Assembly: GCF_017916275.1 (NCBI RefSeq)
Contig: NZ_JAFMST010000005.1
Location: forward strand, 124,001-188,000
Direction of reading: 5' to 3'
Length of the DNA stretch: 64,000 nucleotides
Source: Rubellimicrobium arenae
GTDB lineage: Bacteria; Pseudomonadota; Alphaproteobacteria; Rhodobacterales; Rhodobacteraceae
Shown here: piece by piece, positions 26,625 through 37,151 of the stretch
Position numbering within the stretch: position 1 is the stretch's first letter
Layout of the letters: each line of letters starts with the position of its first letter
Made by a program: the position numbers and the translations under genes
The notes under the pieces: generated by a model
The model's input: the letters and a program-made list of their open reading frames with translations, nothing else
Databases searched by the model: none
What the model was told of the DNA's origin: nothing

Positions 26625-28271
26625 ATGATCCGCCCCACGATCAAGCTGAAGCTTGCCTCCGTTTTCCTGGTACTCATTGCGGCCTCGGCGGGCGGCATGG
26701 GCATCGCCATCCGCAACCTCGCCGCCCTGGACGGTGGGATCGACAGGATCGTGCACGGCGAGGCCGAGAGCATGCGCCTGTCCCAGTCGCTCCTGCTGGA
26801 ACAGATGCGGGTCCAGCGTGAAGTCCGGGGGCATCTTCTCAGCCTTTCCCCTGCCGCGAAGCAGGAGGCCGAGAACCGCATCATGGAAGCGCGGCGGCGC
26901 ACGGACGACATCCTCACGCAGCTCAGGGCGCTGGCCGACGCCAAGGACGAGGAGCGTTTGGACCAGTTCAAGGACATCGTCCTCCAGATGCGCGAACTCA
27001 ACAACCGCGCCCTGGCTGCCTCGCGGGCGAACAACACCGCCGCCGCATTCGACCTCGTCTCCGGCGAAGGAGAGGAGATCTGGACCCGGATGGAACCGCA
27101 GCTGCAGGACATCGTGGACGCCGATCAGAGCGCCATGCAGGCCGCGAACGCGAACTCGGAGCAGCTCTATGCCTCCTCACGCGCCCTGCTGCTCGTCATC
27201 CTCGTCACCGCCGCGCTGGCGGGGGCAGGAGCCGCGGCCTGGGTCCTGCTGAGCGTGACCCGGGGGCTCGGACGCGCCAACGACCTGGCGGACCTGGTGG
27301 CCACGGGTGACCTGACCCAGACCGTCGAGGTCGCGTCCCGGGACGAGGTGGGCGTCCTGCTCGGCCGGTTGAACGGGATGGTGCAGCGCCTGCGTCAGGT
27401 GGCTGGCGACGCGGGTGGCAGCGCGCGTCAGGTCGCGGCCGGCGCCGGCCAGATGGCCAGCACGGCCGGCCAGTTGAGCCAAGGGGCCACCGAACAGGCC
27501 GCCGCGACGGAAGAGGCGTCCGCCGCCATGGAGGAGATGACCGCCAACATCCGTCAGACGGCCCAGAATGCCTCCGAGACCGAGGCCGTCGCTGCCCGGT
27601 CCGCGCAGGACGCCCGGGACTCGGGCCAGGCAGTCGCTGAAGCGGTCGAAGCGATGCGGACCATTGCCCAGCAGATCCTTGTCGTCCAGGAGATCGCGCG
27701 CCAGACCGACCTTCTGGCCTTGAACGCCGCCGTGGAGGCGGCGCGCGCTGGCGAACACGGGCGCGGCTTCGCGGTCGTCGCCTCGGAGGTCCGCAAGCTG
27801 GCCGAAAGAAGTCAGGGCGCCGCCGGCGAGATCAGCCGCCTGTCCGCTTCAACGGTGGAGGCGGCCGAAGCAGCGGGTCGCAAGCTGCTCACCCTGGTGC
27901 CCGACATCGCGCGCACGGCCGACCTCGTGGCCCAGATCTCGACCGCCAATCAGGAACTCGCGACCGGAGCCGCCCAGGTCAACCTTGCTCTTCGGCAACT
28001 CGATCAGGTGACTCAGGACACCAGTTCCTCGGCCACCGAAGTCGCGGCCACGGCCGAGGTTCTGGCGTCTCAGGCCGAGACTCTCCGCGCCTCCATGGCC
28101 TTCTTCCGGCTTTCCGCAAGCCCGGTGGGCGTCACGGGACCCCGCGGCCCGGCGGCGGCAGGCGAGACCGGGTCGCAGGCCCGGATGACGCCCAACGCCC
28201 GAGGGGCGGGGCCGTCCCAGCCAAATGGAAGCGAGGCCGATCTCGATCTCCAGTTCCGGCGCGCAGGTTAG
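26625..28271 (+). CDS. Methyl-accepting chemotaxis protein
   Basis: 548 residues from ATG 26625. TM1 lies at about 10-28, an alpha-helical four-helix-bundle type periplasmic sensor at 30-185, and TM2 at about 188-210 ([20 protein letters not shown]). A HAMP domain follows (to about 265). The cytoplasmic signalling domain has the canonical tip [20 protein letters not shown] followed by [16 protein letters not shown]. There is no C-terminal NWETF-type tether for CheR/CheB. The ligand is unknown. It would signal through a CheA/CheW complex, components of which are probably near the cheB operon at the left end. Confidence 0.94.
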   Translation: MIRPTIKLKLASVFLVLIAASAGGMGIAIRNLAALDGGIDRIVHGEAESMRLSQSLLLEQMRVQREVRGHLLSLSPAAKQEAENRIMEARRRTDDILTQLRALADAKDEERLDQFKDIVLQMRELNNRALAASRANNTAAAFDLVSGEGEEIWTRMEPQLQDIVDADQSAMQAANANSEQLYASSRALLLVILVTAALAGAGAAAWVLLSVTRGLGRANDLADLVATGDLTQTVEVASRDEVGVLLGRLNGMVQRLRQVAGDAGGSARQVAAGAGQMASTAGQLSQGATEQAAATEEASAAMEEMTANIRQTAQNASETEAVAARSAQDARDSGQAVAEAVEAMRTIAQQILVVQEIARQTDLLALNAAVEAARAGEHGRGFAVVASEVRKLAERSQGAAGEISRLSASTVEAAEAAGRKLLTLVPDIARTADLVAQISTANQELATGAAQVNLALRQLDQVTQDTSSSATEVAATAEVLASQAETLRASMAFFRLSASPVGVTGPRGPAAAGETGSQARMTPNARGAGPSQPNGSEADLDLQFRRAG

Positions 28272-28328
28272 GGCAACGCACAAACGGGATCAGCGCTTGG
28301 ACGGGCATCCGTCCGGTCCCGCCGTTTC

Positions 28329-28532
28329 TCAGAGCGTGCCCGGGCCGGCAGGGTAACCTGCTGCAGCGAGCGCCTCCTTGAGGGCCGACACATCGGCCGT
28401 GCTGTCGATTTTGACGGCGCGGCTGGCAAGGTCGGCGTCGACCTGGGCGCCGGGATCCACCGTCTGGACCGCGCGGGTGACCCGGCGCACACAGGCCGCG
28501 CAGGACATGTCGGGAACTTGCAACTGGTGCAT
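28329..28532 (-). CDS. Small copper chaperone (HMA domain, CopZ-like)
   Basis: 67 residues, one heavy-metal-associated domain. The metal-binding loop is MSCAACVRRV (CxxC), after a beta strand HQLQVPD. The ATG at 28532 follows AGGAAGG. CopZ-type proteins carry Cu(I) in the cytoplasm and deliver it to CopA or the CueR regulator. It is divergent from copA and has its own CueR-type promoter (28561-28591), so copper should induce both together. Confidence 0.9.
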   Translation of the reverse strand: MHQLQVPDMSCAACVRRVTRAVQTVDPGAQVDADLASRAVKIDSTADVSALKEALAAAGYPAGPGTL

Positions 28533-28560
28533 TCTAGCCTTCCTGATCCACTGTTCACCT

Positions 28561-28591
28561 TGGATAAGGGTTCCCATCGTGGGAAGGTCAA
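28561..28591 (-). promoter_or_regulatory. CueR-type copper-responsive promoter for the chaperone gene
   Basis: On the minus strand a TTGACC -35 element and TATCCA -10 element are separated by 19 bp, the overlong spacing bound and distorted by MerR-family activators. The spacer has the inverted repeat TTCCCA-N3-TGGGAA (28571-28585), matching CueR/HmrR operators. The chaperone ATG lies 29 bp downstream. Confidence 0.85.
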
Positions 28592-28621
28592 GCCCGAAAG
28601 AGACCATCTGCGGATGCTCCC

Positions 28622-28652
28622 TTGACCTTCCCATGATGGGAACCCTTATGTG
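28622..28652 (+). promoter_or_regulatory. CueR-type copper-responsive promoter for copA
   Basis: TTGACC (28622-28627) and TATGTG (28647-28652) are spaced 19 bp, with TTCCCA-N3-TGGGAA (28628-28642) in the spacer. It is nearly identical to the opposing promoter about 57 bp away. copA starts 34 bp downstream. Confidence 0.85.
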
Positions 28653-28685
28653 GTCCAGCGTCGTAGACCGGCAAGGAGACGAGGC

Positions 28686-31235
<2,550 letters not shown>

Positions 31236-31263
31236 AGTCGTGATCCAGCAAAGGACCCTGAAC

Positions 31264-31743
31264 ATGAATATCGGAGAAGCCTCCAGGGTTTCGGGGGTGA
31301 GCGCCAAGATGATCCGCTACTATGAGGAGATCGGCCTGATCCCGCCTGCTCCGCGGCGGGACAGCGGTTACCGCGACTACGCCGAGGCCGATGTTCACCG
31401 ATTGCGTTTCATCCGTCGGGCCCGCGATCTCGGATTTACCGTGGATCAGATCACGGAACTCCTGGGATTGTGGAGTGATCGCTCCCGGGCGAGTTCGAAG
31501 GTCAGATCTCTTGCGCTCAGCCATGTCGACGAGTTGGCGCGCAAGAAGAAAGAGATCGAGGCCATGATCTCCCTGCTGGAACGTCTTGTTCGGTCCTGCC
31601 ACGGGGATGACCGCCCGGATTGTCCGATCCTCGACGAATTGGCGGCTGACGAGGCTGAACCGTTCGGGCGCCCAGCGACCGGGCCCCAGCGGTTTGGTCA
31701 GATCGGCGAGCGGAAAGGGGCTGGGCGGGCAACGAGGCCCTGA
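31264..31743 (+). CDS. cueR: MerR-family copper-responsive regulator (CueR/HmrR)
   Basis: 159 residues. The N-terminal winged helix shows MNIGEASRVSGVSAKMIRYY and GLIPPAPRRDSGYRDY. A dimerisation helix follows, then the metal loop CHGDDRPDC, a C-x7-C pair identical in spacing to the Cu(I) site of CueR (C112/C120). The tail (about 30 residues beyond DELAADEAEPFG) is longer than in E. coli CueR. It activates the two overlong-spacer promoters between the chaperone gene and copA. It is probably co-transcribed with copA (28 bp gap). Confidence 0.93.
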   Translation: MNIGEASRVSGVSAKMIRYYEEIGLIPPAPRRDSGYRDYAEADVHRLRFIRRARDLGFTVDQITELLGLWSDRSRASSKVRSLALSHVDELARKKKEIEAMISLLERLVRSCHGDDRPDCPILDELAADEAEPFGRPATGPQRFGQIGERKGAGRATRP

Positions 31744-32536
31744 TCGAAGTGCATCGATCGGCTTAGCGGGGATCGCTGGGGGTCGGCTTTGGCGCCGTTT
31801 GCAGGTCCGAAAAAGCGCCATGCAGAGGCTCCTTGATGCTGGGCTGGCTTCGCCCGGCCGTCCTCGGGGGCGCTCAGATGTGCTTGCTCTTGCCGCTCGC
31901 AACCAGCAGTCGAACTGGCGTGAACAGCAGGACGCCCAAGTTCGGGCAGATCGGGCGGTAGGTGGAGCCGATGCCTCAGGCTATGACGAAGGGATCGGCA
32001 GGCCGGCCTGTCTTTAACCTTGATGAGACGTCAACGTGGCCGTGCCGGTCGCGATTCCGATGGGCTCGGGCCCGGAGCAGCCACGTCGACGAAGGACCGT
32101 GGTCAGGATGGACTCGGCGAGACTGATTCTTGCCTGCCGGCGACCTCATTCTTGACCGATTTGTTTGAGACACTGACGCCCGTGAGGCCGCAGATTCAGA
32201 ATTTCGTTTACAAACAATGTAGCGTTGCAGGGGCCATTCTTCAGCAATCTCCAGACGTTCCGGGGTAACAGTCCGATCGTTCACCGGGCGATTGATGATC
32301 GGGTGGCCTTCCATCCGCGGCACCGATAGGGCGCCGATCCGACCTGGCCAACCGTCAGGCGGAAACGAATTGTTCATCTTCGCTAGGCTGTAACCCGCCG
32401 CCTGCGCGGGGGATAGTCGGGGTGCGATCGCTTAAGACCACACCTGGAAGATGTCGGCTACGGATCTTCGCGATCCAATCAGGGGCGGAATACCCCGGAT
32501 CGGAGCGAGTCCGCAAGTAAAGGGCGAAAACCACAC
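31744..32536. other. Long intergenic region without a recognised gene
   Basis: 793 bp, lower in GC than its surroundings in its second half. Open frames on both strands lack motifs and good ribosome sites. It should hold the promoter of the beta-helix gene. The composition change suggests acquired or decayed sequence, but no transposase fragment was recognised. Confidence 0.5.
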
Positions 32537-34717
32537 ATGAGCACCCAGATCATCAGCGTCTCGGACTCGGCGGGCCTTCTCGCGGCGTTGAGCCAGGCCC
32601 GAGGGGGAGAGGTCGTCGAATTGGCCGGTGGAAACTACGGCGATTTCGGCCTTTGGAATGTAACCCAGCCCTTCGCCCAATATGCCTCGACGGTGACGAT
32701 CCGGTCCGCCGACCCAGAGAATCCGGCGTCGTTCTCCAAGATCGCCATGACCGGGGTATCGAACCTGACGTTCGATGCAGTGAAATTCGATTATGACTTT
32801 CAGGATGGCGATCCGATCTACTACAAGCCGTTCAAGTTTTCGAGTTGCACGAACATCACGATCACCAATTCGAAGTTCGACGGAGACTACGCCGAGAATG
32901 TATCCGCCGAGGCGGACGGATACGGGTATGCCCAGGGGCTGGTTATCAACAACTGCAAGGGCGTCACAATCCAGGGCAATGAATTCGAGAACTTCCATCG
33001 CGGCCTGGTAGTCACGGAAAGCCAGAATGTCGTGGTCGCCGACAACAACGTCCATTCGATGCGCAGCGATGGAATGGACTTCAACCAGGTGGATGGCGTC
33101 GTCATCGAGAGAAACTGGTTTCACGACTTCACTTTGGCCCCTGGATCAGGCGACCATCCCGACATGATCCAGTTCTGGACGACCGGAACCACCGCGCCGT
33201 CGCAGAACATCGTGATCCGGGGCAATCTGATGGACATCGGGGAAGGCGCGGCCACCCAGTCCATTTTCATGCGGAATGAGCTCGTCGACCGCGGGCAAGC
33301 CGGATCCGAGATGTTCTATCGGAACGTGCTGATCGAGGATAACACGATCTTCAATGCCCAGTTGAATGGTATCGTGGTCGGCGCGACGGAGGGCCTGACG
33401 ATCCGCTGGAACTCGGTGCTCCATGCCGATGGCGGAAACGTGGATGGGGCGGATTCGACGGTCGAGATCCCGCGGATCGAAGTCGCTTCGGCCTCGGTTC
33501 TCGTCGAGATCGTCAAGAACCTGACGTCGGCCATATCCGGGTTCTCGGGGCAGTCCGGCTGGGTCATCCTGGACAACGTGATGGTGCAGGACCAGAGCAC
33601 CCTGAAGGCGGGTTACTACGGCACGATGTTCGTCGGCTCGACCCTGGATGTCGAGAACGGGCAGACCCATTACCTCGTCCTCGAGGGAAGCCTCATCGAT
33701 CTGCTTGACGCCGGATCGAGCTATATCCGGACGTCCGGGACGGGGCTGGAGCCGTTGTTCCACGTCACCGAGGCGAACAGGGCCACCCGGGTCTTCGACG
33801 CCGGTTTCTCCCTGGCCGACGGGCAGCACCTGCCCGACGGCACGACCTTCCTGTGGGACTTCGGGGACGGGACCGTGGCCGAGGGCATGAAGGTCGCCCA
33901 TTCCTACACGACGGCCGGCGACTACTCCGTCGCGCTGAAGGTCATGTTGCCGGACGGCAGCTTCGCCCTTGAAAAGACCGTCGTGGCCGTGGAGGGCGCC
34001 CATCTCCTGTCGATGGACTCGGCGAACGGGATCATTGCCTATGACCGGGACACGGCGATCGCGCTGGGGCAGCCGGCTGCCATGACGAGCGAAGGGCTCC
34101 AACTGGGTGCATCCGGGGTCGTGGCGTCCGTCGGGCGCCAGTATGTCGCCGACGTGGTGGCGGAGGATGATTTCTTCATGTCGTTCTCGCTGGATGCGGA
34201 CAAGGTGGGGGCTACGGGCGAGGTTTTCCGGCTTCACGGCAGCTTCATCGCAAGCGTGCTGAGCAGTGGAGAGCTTCAGTTCCTGCTACTGCAGGATGGC
34301 CAGAGCTCGACCAAGCTCCTGACCTCCGGCGCGAAATTGAACGCAGTCGCCGATCAGGATCATGACCTGGCGATCAGCTTGGATGACGGCAAGCTCCAGA
34401 TCTGGGTGGACGGGACGCTGAACGCCGAAACCTCCTTCCATGGCGTCGTCGGCGGCGCGAGCGGGTTCTCATCGCACAACCTTGTCTTTGGGAACCCCTG
34501 GGGTCAGGTGAACTTCAACGGGGACCTGGATCATTTCGACTTCTCGGTCAGCACGGGTGACTTCCCGTCCGACCCGGTCGCTCCCGACCCGCTGCCGAGC
34601 GGCACCGATGCGGCCATGTCGTCAGAGCCCGACGATGGTTCTCTCGCGTCGGAGCAGATCGGATATGTGAACAGTCCCTACGTGGACGAGCCGGGAGTGA
34701 ACGAGCTTCTGCTCTGA
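32537..34717 (+). CDS. Secreted right-handed beta-helix protein with PKD and lectin-like domains
   Basis: 726 residues. Residues about 40-330 are right-handed parallel beta-helix repeats with N-rich turns (NITITNSKF, GVTIQGNEF, NVVVADNNV, GVVIERNWF). This fold occurs in pectate and alginate lyases, epimerases and phage depolymerases. A PKD domain follows (FLWDFGDGTVAEG...SYTTAGDYSVALKV, about 435-480), then a concanavalin-like region (about 500-680). There is no N-terminal signal peptide. The acidic tail ending VNELLL resembles type I secretion signals. Polysaccharide cleavage or epimerisation is a reasonable guess, but catalytic residues were not identified. Base composition is lower in GC than neighbours. 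Confidence 0.82.
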   Translation: MSTQIISVSDSAGLLAALSQARGGEVVELAGGNYGDFGLWNVTQPFAQYASTVTIRSADPENPASFSKIAMTGVSNLTFDAVKFDYDFQDGDPIYYKPFKFSSCTNITITNSKFDGDYAENVSAEADGYGYAQGLVINNCKGVTIQGNEFENFHRGLVVTESQNVVVADNNVHSMRSDGMDFNQVDGVVIERNWFHDFTLAPGSGDHPDMIQFWTTGTTAPSQNIVIRGNLMDIGEGAATQSIFMRNELVDRGQAGSEMFYRNVLIEDNTIFNAQLNGIVVGATEGLTIRWNSVLHADGGNVDGADSTVEIPRIEVASASVLVEIVKNLTSAISGFSGQSGWVILDNVMVQDQSTLKAGYYGTMFVGSTLDVENGQTHYLVLEGSLIDLLDAGSSYIRTSGTGLEPLFHVTEANRATRVFDAGFSLADGQHLPDGTTFLWDFGDGTVAEGMKVAHSYTTAGDYSVALKVMLPDGSFALEKTVVAVEGAHLLSMDSANGIIAYDRDTAIALGQPAAMTSEGLQLGASGVVASVGRQYVADVVAEDDFFMSFSLDADKVGATGEVFRLHGSFIASVLSSGELQFLLLQDGQSSTKLLTSGAKLNAVADQDHDLAISLDDGKLQIWVDGTLNAETSFHGVVGGASGFSSHNLVFGNPWGQVNFNGDLDHFDFSVSTGDFPSDPVAPDPLPSGTDAAMSSEPDDGSLASEQIGYVNSPYVDEPGVNELLL

Positions 34718-34726
34718 GCGTCGGTC

Positions 34727-34753
34727 GGCGGGAGGCGAGTTCGTCGCCCCGCC
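34727..34753. terminator. Hairpin between convergent genes
   Basis: GGCGG...GGCGA (34727-34738) pairs with TCGCCCCGCC (34744-34753) with a small bulge. An outer pair TGAGCGTC/GACGCTCA (34715-34722, 34764-34771) encloses it. It sits in the 52-bp gap between the beta-helix gene and the convergent hydrolase. Confidence 0.5.
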
Positions 34754-34769
34754 AGACGGGGTGTGACGC

Positions 34770-35546
34770 TCATGAGCCGGGTTTCGCATCCGGGCGGTCC
34801 GTCCCTGCCGACATCTCATCGATCAGGAGCGCGAGGCGGCGCCAGTGCCGCTCGGCCCCCTCCGGGTGGAAGGCGGGGGTGTCCGGCACGGTCCAACCAT
34901 GGGCGCAGCCGACATAATTCTCGAGCGCGTGATCCACACCCGCAACGCGGAGTGCCTCCGCGAGGCGCGTGGACTGTTCGGGCGGAAAGCTGGTGTCCTC
35001 GCCTGCCATGCCGACATAGACGCGTGCCCTGATGCCACTGGCCAGGTGGTGCGGGCTGCGTTCGTCCAGGGTGGCTAGATTGCCCCCATGGAAGCTTGCC
35101 GCCAGCGCGATCCGGTCGCCAAAGGTCCCAGCCGCCCGGAACGCCGCGGTCCCGCCCATGCAGTAGCCGACGACGCCCAGCGGTCCCGACGCACCATTCG
35201 ACCGCAGCGCATCCAGATAAGCCCTGGTGTCCCGCATCATCATGTCCGGGGTGGTGGCCCTGGCGCGCGCGAAGACGGCTGCTCGAGCACTTTCATTGGC
35301 CATCGTGGCTCTCACGTCGATGGCCTGATAGTCGCCGGCGCGGTAGAACAGGTCGGGCAGCAGGACCAGCACGCCGAGCTCGGACAAACGCTCTGCCATC
35401 TGCTCCATTGCCGGCCGGAAGCCTAGGGCATCCATGAACAGGACCACACCCGGACGCTGGCCCGACGCGGACTGAACGACGGGCAGGAATATCCGTGCGC
35501 GGGCCGTTCCATCCGCGGCATGGATCGAAAGCTCTTCCATCAGCAT
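34770..35546 (-). CDS. Dienelactone hydrolase family protein
   Basis: 258 residues, alpha/beta hydrolase. The nucleophile is the cysteine in VVGYCMGGTAA (the G-x-C-x-G elbow of dienelactone hydrolases). The acid is in MAGEDTSFPP and the histidine in GCAHGWTVPD. The start region (MLMEELSIHAADG) has GGAG upstream; the second ATG two codons later is possible. Family members hydrolyse cyclic esters such as dienelactone in aromatic catabolism, but many have other ester substrates. It appears monocistronic, so no pathway can be assigned. Confidence 0.88.
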   Translation of the reverse strand: MLMEELSIHAADGTARARIFLPVVQSASGQRPGVVLFMDALGFRPAMEQMAERLSELGVLVLLPDLFYRAGDYQAIDVRATMANESARAAVFARARATTPDMMMRDTRAYLDALRSNGASGPLGVVGYCMGGTAAFRAAGTFGDRIALAASFHGGNLATLDERSPHHLASGIRARVYVGMAGEDTSFPPEQSTRLAEALRVAGVDHALENYVGCAHGWTVPDTPAFHPEGAERHWRRLALLIDEMSAGTDRPDAKPGS

Positions 35547-36065
35547 CTGGGCTCCGGGGTTAAGGGACAGCTCAGTCCGCCTGAGCTTTCATGCTGCGGA
35601 ACTGTAGCCCAGCGTCGCACGCAGTCGCCCCGTCGCGATCACGCCGACACACAAAAGGAGATCAAATGCGGTGGTAAAGAGAGCGGGCCATGACCCCGAA
35701 GCGCCGAACTGGCCTCCTTAGGCCGGAACTCATGTCGGTCTTGGGGAAAGGCTAAGTGTTGGCGTCCCGGGTGAGGGGCAGGTCGATGGTGATGCGCCCA
35801 GTCATGGCGCCCAGGTCGCCGGTAGCCTTGCGCGGCGCCCAAGAGGTCCGTCTCGTCGCTGGCCCCAGCAACGGGCTGGCCCGCCGCGTAGGTGCGGTCG
35901 TGTTTGATTCCTTCGCCGCGCGTTCCTCGGCGGTGCGGCGCGCTGGCTGCCCAGTGCCGGATGTGCCATTCGCCACAACCGGGCTCCTGGGTTCAACCGG
36001 GCTTGGCGTCGGCCCGTTTCCGATGAAATGATCAGGTCCCCCGGGATGCCGGGAACCCGCTCGGA
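35547..36065. other. Intergenic region without a confident gene
   Basis: 519 bp. On the minus strand a frame ending at 35752 (…GRITIDLPLTRDANT) and on the plus strand one at 35756-36031 are open, but neither has a family motif or clear ribosome site. No RNA gene was recognised. Confidence 0.4.
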
Positions 36066-36755
36066 TCAGATCGGCAGGGGTGATAGGCCAATCACGTAGG
36101 GATGGAGCAGGAGCAGCGCAGGCCAGAGACCCAGAGCGAGGATGAGGCGCGCCAAGTTTCCGCGATCCCATCGACCGGACGTAGCCCGGACAAGGGCGCG
36201 CGGCGCGAAGATCGCGGTGCTGGCGAAGTAGGCGCCGGCCTCCTCGGCCGACAGCCTCGTTCGGGCACGCCGGTCGAAGGCCGCCATGCCGGCAAGCGCC
36301 ATGGCCAGGAACCCGCCGAACAGGAGGACATGCGCCAGATCTCCGTTGGGCAGCAGGTGGGATCCTGACCAGAGGGCCAAGGCCCAGAGCAACGGATGCC
36401 GCGTCAGCGCCGCCAGTCCCGGGTCCGCGACATCTACTCTGGGCGTCCGGCGGCCCCCCAGCGTCACGGTCCGGGACGGCAGCCCAGAGACGGCGAGGGC
36501 GATCGCGATCGGCATGATCAGGTTCGGAACCCAACGCGTCCAGGGGAGCTGCGGCCAGAGCTCGACGAAGGGAGCCTGACTCGCCGCCGCGATCACCCAG
36601 GCCGTGACGGCGAGCGAGATCAGCCCGTAAAGGCTGAACCAGAGACGTCGGCCCAGCGTAGCGATCAGTCGTGCCCGGATGGCAGGACGCGCCGGCACGA
36701 AATGGGTGAGCAGGAAGGCCAGCCCGGCGACCGCGAACGACCCCCAACCAGTCAT
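36066..36755 (-). CDS. nnrU: NnrU family membrane protein
   Basis: 229 residues with about six hydrophobic segments. ALTRHPLLWALALWSGSHLL and DLAHVLLFGGFLAMALAG are characteristic of the NnrU family, which is found with nitric oxide reductase genes and needed for full Nor activity in some Rhodobacterales; its biochemical role is not settled. The ATG at 36755 overlaps the stop of the preceding small gene (ATGA), so it is the last member of the nor operon. Longer in-frame readings upstream overlap the neighbour and are rejected. Confidence 0.88.
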   Translation of the reverse strand: MTGWGSFAVAGLAFLLTHFVPARPAIRARLIATLGRRLWFSLYGLISLAVTAWVIAAASQAPFVELWPQLPWTRWVPNLIMPIAIALAVSGLPSRTVTLGGRRTPRVDVADPGLAALTRHPLLWALALWSGSHLLPNGDLAHVLLFGGFLAMALAGMAAFDRRARTRLSAEEAGAYFASTAIFAPRALVRATSGRWDRGNLARLILALGLWPALLLLHPYVIGLSPLPI

Positions 36756-36979
36756 GATGCGACCTCCCCGTCCGCCTCCGCCATCAGCCGCGTCAGATGC
36801 CGCGCATAGGCCCAGGCGGCGGGAAGCCCCAGGACCAGTCCCAGCGCGCCAGCGTTCAAGGGAGACAGGACAGCCCATCCGATCCAGCTCAGGAGGAGCG
36901 AGACGAAGTAGACGTTCAGCGCCATCGCTCCGGCCGCGAACGGGTAGAGCGCCCACACCAGCATCCAGCGAGGTTTCAT
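36752..36979 (-). CDS. Small two-helix membrane protein (NnrT-like) of the nor cluster
   Basis: 75 residues with two membrane helices (about 5-25 WMLVWALYPFAAGAMALNVY and 30-60). The position immediately before nnrU and the size match NnrT of Rhodobacterales, but sequence conservation in such short proteins is weak. Both ends overlap neighbours by ATGA, so translation is coupled along the operon. A supporting role in assembly or activity of nitric oxide reductase is inferred from context. Confidence 0.75.
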   Translation of the reverse strand: MKPRWMLVWALYPFAAGAMALNVYFVSLLLSWIGWAVLSPLNAGALGLVLGLPAAWAYARHLTRLMAEADGEVAS

Positions 36980-37149
36980 CGACGTGCCACGAGCCGCTGG
37001 ACGGCGAGCAGCGTCAGCAGCATCGCGACCGAGGCGACGGCATACCAGAACTCGGCCTCGGAGGTCTGCGCCTGGGGAACGGGCGGGGCGAAGGGCTCGG
37101 CCATTGCGACAGCAGGCAACATGGCGAGCAGGGCGGAAAGGATACGCAT
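36976..37149 (-). CDS. Tiny single-pass membrane protein of the nor cluster
   Basis: 57 residues. An N-terminal signal-like stretch (MRILSALLAMLPAVAMA) is followed by a Pro-rich segment and one membrane helix (FWYAVASVAMLLTLLAVQRL). GGGAG precedes the ATG at 37149, which lies 2 bp after the norD stop. Its stop overlaps the next start. No family was recognised. The coupling to norD on one side and the NnrT-like gene on the other implies a role in nitric oxide reductase maturation. Confidence 0.75.
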   Translation of the reverse strand: MRILSALLAMLPAVAMAEPFAPPVPQAQTSEAEFWYAVASVAMLLTLLAVQRLVARR

Positions 37150-37151
37150 GT

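Noticed and set aside
35756-36031. Open frames on both strands near 35.8 kb
   Set aside because: Neither strand gives a recognisable protein or a supported start. Left as intergenic.
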